64,000 nt of DNA, taken from positions 868,001 to 932,000 of the forward strand of contig NZ_FORA01000001.1 in the NCBI RefSeq assembly GCF_900113875.1, in the 5' to 3' direction. Of the stretch, positions 60,266-64,000 are shown in pieces (positions within the stretch are counted from its first letter, which is position 1; every line of letters begins with the position of its first letter). The notes beneath the pieces were generated by a model. It made no database searches, was not told the origin of the DNA, and saw only the letters and a program-made list of their open reading frames with translations. A program made the position numbers and the translations under genes. This DNA comes from Jannaschia pohangensis. GTDB lineage: Bacteria > Pseudomonadota > Alphaproteobacteria > Rhodobacterales > Rhodobacteraceae.

Positions 60266-61645
60266 ATGGCGACTCGCAAACTCTATGCCGGGGCGAAACT
60301 GCGCGAGGTTCGGACCCGCGTCGGCCTGACCCAGACCGATTTCGCGGCCCGCCTCGGCATGTCGTTGCCCTATCTCAACCAGATGGAGAACAACAACCGA
60401 CCGGTCAGCACGACCGTCCTGCTGGCGCTGGCGCGGGAGTTCGGGTTCGACGTGACCGAACTGGGAGCCGGCGATGACGAACGTCTGGTCTCCGACATGC
60501 GCGAGGCGCTGGCCGATCCGGTCTTTTCCGATGCCGTGCCGCTCGCCGATCTGCGGCTGGTGGGGGCCAATGCACCCGCCCTGGCCCGCGCCTTCCTCGG
60601 GCTGCACCGCGCCTATCGGGATGGGGCGGAACGGCTTGCATCCCTCGATGCAGCACTTGGGCAATCCGGACTATCTGCGCCATCCCCCTGGGAGGAAGTG
60701 CGGGACTTCTTTCACTATTGCGACAATTACGTGGATGCGGTGGATCGAGCCGCGGAAATGCTCGCGGCGCGGATGAAAGGCGACATCGACGCAGGTCTGG
60801 CCCGCTATTGGGACAACCGCAACACCCGCGTCACCCTGGCCGACAGCCCGCGCCTGCGTCAGCACGACCTCAAGGCGGGCACGCTGGTCCTGTCGTCCCG
60901 CGCCTCGGCGGCGACGAACCGGTTTCAGCAGCTGCATCAGGTCGCGCTCAACTCCCACGCCGACCTTCTGGATGCGACGCTGGACCTTGCGCGCTTTTCG
61001 TCCAGCGACGCCCGGGCCATCGCGCGCACCGGGCTTGCCAATTACTTCGCGGGCGCAGTCCTCATGCCCTACGAAGCGTTCCGGACCGCCGCCGAAGACA
61101 CGCGCCACGATCTGGAGCGTCTGGCCCGCCGGTTCGGCGCTTCACTGGAGCAGGTGGCGCATCGGCTCAGTACGTTGCAACGCACGGGCGCAAAAGGACT
61201 TCCGTTCTTTTTCGTCCGCGTGGATCAGGCCGGACAGATCACCAAGCGCCACTCCGCGACCCGCCTGCAATTCGCGCGGTTCGGCGGGGCCTGTCCGCTC
61301 TGGAACGTCCATGCGGCCTTTGCGACGCCGGGCCAGTTCCTGCGCCAACTGGCGGAGACGCCGGACGGGGTCCGCTACCTCTGTCTTGCGCGCGACATCT
61401 CGGCGCCGGGCGGGTCGTTCGACGCGCCGGTCCGGCGGCATGCGATGGCCTTGGGCTGCGAGGTGCGGCACGCGCCCCGCGTGGTCTATGCCGACGGGCT
61501 GGACCTGTCGGGCCGGTTCGAGCCTATCGGGGTGTCCTGCCGGATCTGCGAGCGGGTCAATTGCCACCAACGCGCGGTGCCACCGCTGGAGCGCCCGCTG
61601 ACGATCGACCCCAACGACCGGGGGGTGTTGCCCTACGACCTGTGA
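60266..61645 (+). CDS. pccR: Short-chain fatty acyl-CoA regulator, PccR-like
   Basis: 459 residues. HTH_3 DNA-binding domain at about 8-65 ('GAKLREVRTRVGLTQTDFAARLGMSLPYLNQMENNNRPV'), an IrrE/ImmA-like middle ('ARTGLANYFAGAVLMPYEAFRTAAEDTRHDLERLARRFGASLEQVAHRL') and a C-terminal domain with a Cys cluster 'GVSCRICERVNCHQRAVPPLERPL'. This architecture defines the ScfR family (PccR, RamB, MccR). The neighbouring pccB and the TTTGCAAA sites in both promoters identify it as PccR, which senses propionyl-CoA status. Start ATG 60266. Confidence 0.93.
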   Translation: MATRKLYAGAKLREVRTRVGLTQTDFAARLGMSLPYLNQMENNNRPVSTTVLLALAREFGFDVTELGAGDDERLVSDMREALADPVFSDAVPLADLRLVGANAPALARAFLGLHRAYRDGAERLASLDAALGQSGLSAPSPWEEVRDFFHYCDNYVDAVDRAAEMLAARMKGDIDAGLARYWDNRNTRVTLADSPRLRQHDLKAGTLVLSSRASAATNRFQQLHQVALNSHADLLDATLDLARFSSSDARAIARTGLANYFAGAVLMPYEAFRTAAEDTRHDLERLARRFGASLEQVAHRLSTLQRTGAKGLPFFFVRVDQAGQITKRHSATRLQFARFGGACPLWNVHAAFATPGQFLRQLAETPDGVRYLCLARDISAPGGSFDAPVRRHAMALGCEVRHAPRVVYADGLDLSGRFEPIGVSCRICERVNCHQRAVPPLERPLTIDPNDRGVLPYDL

Positions 61646-61676
61646 AATCACATGAAGTTCGGCGCGCAACCCGCTG

Positions 61677-62330
61677 TTATCGAACGGGTCGCCATCCTGC
61701 GGCACGAGCCTCGGCCTCGGAACAGAACCAGCGTTCGCCCCGGTTCTCGTCTATCCGTGTCGCGCCATAGGCGCGGCTGCCCGACAGGTGATAGATGCGC
61801 CCGCTGTCGGAAATGTTGCCCTTGATCGTGCAATCCCCGGCGGGCGCATTGGCGGCAGCGCGGCGCGCGCGGCCTTCGGCGCGCCAGACGGCGGGGTCGA
61901 CCATCTCGTAAGCCCAGAGACCGCGCGCCAGAACCCGCGCCTCCTTCTCCTCGTCGAAATAGGCAGGCCCCTCGCGGTAGCGGCGGGCGATCCCGAGACG
62001 GACGAGTTCGCCGTTCATGTCGACCCCGTCCACGAAACAGGTGGCCAATGCGCGGCCATAGCGGTCGGTGCTGTCCACCTCGCACCGGGCGATGCGCCCC
62101 TCGTACATCCGGCGCGCGGCTTCGGTCGCGAAGGAACCGCAGGGCAGGATCGTGCCGTCCGTATCGCGACACGTCTGGTCGCCCTCGGCCGCGTCGATGC
62201 CGATCAGGCGGATGTTGGCGGCCGCCCCGATATCGATGGTATCGGCGTCCACCACCCGGATCGTGCCGGTGAGCGTTTGCGCCCCGACCGGGAAAGCAAT
62301 GAGTAACAGAAGTGAACAAAGTCTGAACAT
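61677..62330 (-). CDS. Secreted staphylococcal-nuclease-like protein with a sunset-type C-terminal domain
   Basis: 217 residues. Start ATG 62330 gives a signal peptide (MFRLCSLLLLIAFPVGAQ). SNase fold at about 20-155 with 'IRVVDADTIDI', 'NIRLIGIDAAEGDQTC' (Arg and Glu of the active site) and 'DRYGRALATCFVDG' (second Arg). The C-terminal 50 residues 'DCTIKGNISDSGRIYHLSGSRAYGATRI...GERWFCSEAEARAAGWR' match the small 'sunset' domain often attached to such nucleases. Probably degrades or binds extracellular nucleic acid. Converges on pccR. Confidence 0.9.
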   Translation of the reverse strand: MFRLCSLLLLIAFPVGAQTLTGTIRVVDADTIDIGAAANIRLIGIDAAEGDQTCRDTDGTILPCGSFATEAARRMYEGRIARCEVDSTDRYGRALATCFVDGVDMNGELVRLGIARRYREGPAYFDEEKEARVLARGLWAYEMVDPAVWRAEGRARRAAANAPAGDCTIKGNISDSGRIYHLSGSRAYGATRIDENRGERWFCSEAEARAAGWRPVR

Positions 62331-62397
62331 GAACCCGAGATGTGGCCCATGTCCCGGCAAAACAAGGCTGAATCCGGAAGGATCGTTGACGTGCGCG

Positions 62398-63294
62398 TCA
62401 GATCTTGGTCGCGGGTGACGGCGGCGTCACAGTTCGCCGCAATCTCGCCTCACGCCAGGCGATGAAGCTGACCGAGGCGATGATGAGCAGGGCGCCCAGG
62501 ATGACGAAGGCGTCCGGCGGCTCGTCGAAAAGGGCCCATCCCAGAAGGACCGCCCAGACCATTTGCAGGAAGGTTACCGGCTGCGTCACCGACACCGGGG
62601 CCGCCGCAAAGGCCCGGGTCATGGTGTAATGGCCCGCCGTCGCGAAGGCCGCGACCAGGAACATCCACCCCAGATCGACCAGCGTCGGCGTGACCCAGAC
62701 CGCGAAGGCGAAGGGAGCCAGCCCGACCGTCACCGTGATCGACAGCATCGCCACCACCATGGACGCCGAATGCCGCCCTGACAGAGGCTTGGCGAAAAGA
62801 TATGACGCGCCGAACAGGACCGCCGTTGCCAGCATCGCCAGATGCCCCGATTCGACAGCGCGGAACCCTGGGCGCAGGATGATGACCACGCCTATCAGCG
62901 CCAAGACCACCGCCAGAATGCGGCGCAGCGCCAGACGCTCCCCCAGGAAAATCGCAGCGCCCAGAGTGACATAGACCGGGTTGAGATAGTTCATCGCCGT
63001 CACTTCGGCGATCGGGATCTGGGTCATCGCATAGAACCACAGGATCACGGCCAGCGTGTGGACGACGCCGCGCCCGGCGAAAAACGCCATGTCCCGCGCC
63101 GGAATGCGCGTGGCCAGCAGCGTCCGCGCCACCGGCAGCAGGAAGACGAGGCCCAGAAGATAGCGCAGGAAGGCCGCTTCGGCGGCGGGCAGGTCCTGGG
63201 CCGCATGTTTGACAACGGCGGTCACGGCGATGAAGCACAGACCCGTCGTTGCCATCCAGAGGATACCTTGCAGGGGGCGGGACGGGCTTTGCAT
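62398..63294 (-). CDS. EamA/DMT-family permease
   Basis: 298 residues, 10 membrane helices in two EamA repeats. 'GILWMATTGLCFIAVTAVVKHAAQDLPAAEAAFLRYLLGLVFLLPV' and 'TQIPIAEVTAMNYLNPVYVTLGAAIFLGERLALRRILAVVLALIGVVIILRPG' form the first, 'LFGASYLFAKPLSGRHS' begins the second. Such permeases export amino acids or other metabolites; substrate unknown. Located 68 bases upstream of the nuclease gene on the same strand. Confidence 0.92.
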   Translation of the reverse strand: MQSPSRPLQGILWMATTGLCFIAVTAVVKHAAQDLPAAEAAFLRYLLGLVFLLPVARTLLATRIPARDMAFFAGRGVVHTLAVILWFYAMTQIPIAEVTAMNYLNPVYVTLGAAIFLGERLALRRILAVVLALIGVVIILRPGFRAVESGHLAMLATAVLFGASYLFAKPLSGRHSASMVVAMLSITVTVGLAPFAFAVWVTPTLVDLGWMFLVAAFATAGHYTMTRAFAAAPVSVTQPVTFLQMVWAVLLGWALFDEPPDAFVILGALLIIASVSFIAWREARLRRTVTPPSPATKI

Positions 63295-63334
63295 GGGCTA
63301 CCCTTGCGCCCATGGGCCGCGGGCCGCAAGTCCC

Positions 63335-63931
63335 TCAGTCGATGAGGAGTTTCGCCGCGATGGCCCACATGAACACGGCGATCACCGCGTCGAGGACCTG
63401 CCAGGCGGCGGGCCGCGCGAAAACCGGCCGCAGGAGTGCCGCGCCAAATCCGAGGCTCGCAAAGAAGACCCAGGCCGCCGTCACCGCCCCGGCCCCGAAG
63501 GCCAAAGGCACCGCCGCCTGGGTCGAGATGGAGCCGAGCAGGATCACCGTGTCCAGATAGACATGCGGGTTCAGCCAGGTGATGGCCAGGCAGGTGAGCA
63601 CCGCGCGCCGCAACCCGCCGTCCTGCCCCGCCGCCGTCAGCGCCGCGCCACCCTTCCACGCCGACCACGCGGCCCGCACGCCATAGCCGATCAGGAAGGC
63701 CGCGCCGCCATAGCGGAAGACCGGCACGATCCAGGGCGCGGCCTCGACCAGTGCGCCGAAGCCCAGAACGCCCGATGTCACCAGAATCGTCTCGGACAAG
63801 GCGCAGGTCAGGACGACGGCGAGCACATGCTCGCCGCGCAGGCCCTGGCGCAGGACAAAGGCATTCTGCGCGCCGATGGCGAGGATCAGGGACAGGCCGA
63901 GGCCGAAGCCGGAGAGGAGGGAGGCGATCAT
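63335..63931 (-). CDS. LysE/ArgO-family amino acid exporter
   Basis: 198 residues, about 6 membrane helices. 'GFGLGLSLILAIGAQNAFVLRQGLRGEHVLAVVLTCALSETILVTSGVLGFG' is the LysE/ArgO N-terminus, and 'CLAITWLNPHVYLDTVILLGSIS' carries the NPHVYLDT motif of ArgO/LysE proper, unlike the RhtB-type paralog in the liv operon. Probably exports arginine or lysine. The 69 bases between its start and the window end are its promoter region; a divergent LysR-type regulator often lies there but is not in view. Confidence 0.92.
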   Translation of the reverse strand: MIASLLSGFGLGLSLILAIGAQNAFVLRQGLRGEHVLAVVLTCALSETILVTSGVLGFGALVEAAPWIVPVFRYGGAAFLIGYGVRAAWSAWKGGAALTAAGQDGGLRRAVLTCLAITWLNPHVYLDTVILLGSISTQAAVPLAFGAGAVTAAWVFFASLGFGAALLRPVFARPAAWQVLDAVIAVFMWAIAAKLLID

Positions 63932-64000
63932 GCCGCGGGGGATGGACCGGGACGGGCGGAAAGGGCAACTTAGGATTTCTGCCCTTGGATAAGTGATCCT

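Overview
The window looks like chromosomal DNA of a high-GC alphaproteobacterium, most likely a marine Rhodobacteraceae (Roseobacter group) species. Supporting evidence: a PhyR-NepR-EcfG general stress cassette, a pccB/pccA/methylmalonyl-CoA mutase set with a PccR-type regulator, free-standing Hint-domain proteins, fused dimethylglycine-dehydrogenase-like enzymes, and a glnB-glnA pair. I see no insertion sequence, integrase, CRISPR array or rRNA. Two tRNAs are present: Leu(TAG) and Gln(TTG).

Layout, left to right. 0-2 kb: truncated glycerate kinase (-), tRNA-Leu (-), two tandem Hint-domain paralogs (+). 2-8 kb: NAD(P)HX repair enzyme (-), glnB-glnA (+), two small secreted proteins (+), and a histidinol-dehydrogenase-family enzyme of the sulfopropanediol type (+). 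8-13 kb: two overlapping FAD/GcvT demethylating dehydrogenases (-). 13-15 kb: a tightly coupled aroQ / P-loop kinase / citryl-CoA-lyase-like operon (+). 15-16.7 kb: an alpha/beta-hydrolase-LuxR fusion regulator (-). 16.8-25.5 kb: four exported proteins around a divergent promoter region, including a von Willebrand A protein and a 1170-residue protein of unknown function. 25.6-32.7 kb: a sodium/solute symporter, a Crp-like regulator, phyR, then nepR-ecfG-sensor kinase-phospholipase D, with overlapping divergent EcfG-type promoters between phyR and nepR. 33-36.5 kb: acyl-CoA dehydrogenase, a fumarase/adenylosuccinate-lyase-family enzyme and a metallo-beta-lactamase-fold hydrolase. 36.5-42 kb: a compact branched-chain amino acid ABC operon (livK-lysE-livHMGF) preceded by a stand-alone Lrp ligand-binding domain. 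42-43.8 kb: malonyl-CoA synthetase with a remnant of malonyl-CoA decarboxylase. 43.9-46.9 kb: a candidate type VI secretion effector module (DUF4123 chaperone, unknown protein, GH108 muramidase, exported probable immunity protein). 47-61.6 kb: tRNA-Gln, a DJ-1/PfpI protein, and the propionyl-CoA locus (mutase, sulfotransferase, pccA, small lipoproteins, pccB, MFS exporter, pccR). 61.7-64 kb: a secreted nuclease with a sunset-type tail, an EamA permease and an ArgO/LysE exporter.

How the genes fit together: PccB and PccA carboxylate propionyl-CoA and the mutase converts methylmalonyl-CoA to succinyl-CoA. PccR probably controls this through TTTGCAAA-type sites found in front of both pccB and pccR. 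The stress cassette has the standard partner-switch layout, with the likely input kinase encoded in the same operon as the sigma factor. The most unusual pieces are the effector/immunity-like module at 43.9-46.9 kb, the hydrolase-LuxR fusion with an eroded active site, and the exported VWA/giant-protein cluster. All calls come from reading the sequence; no database search was possible.
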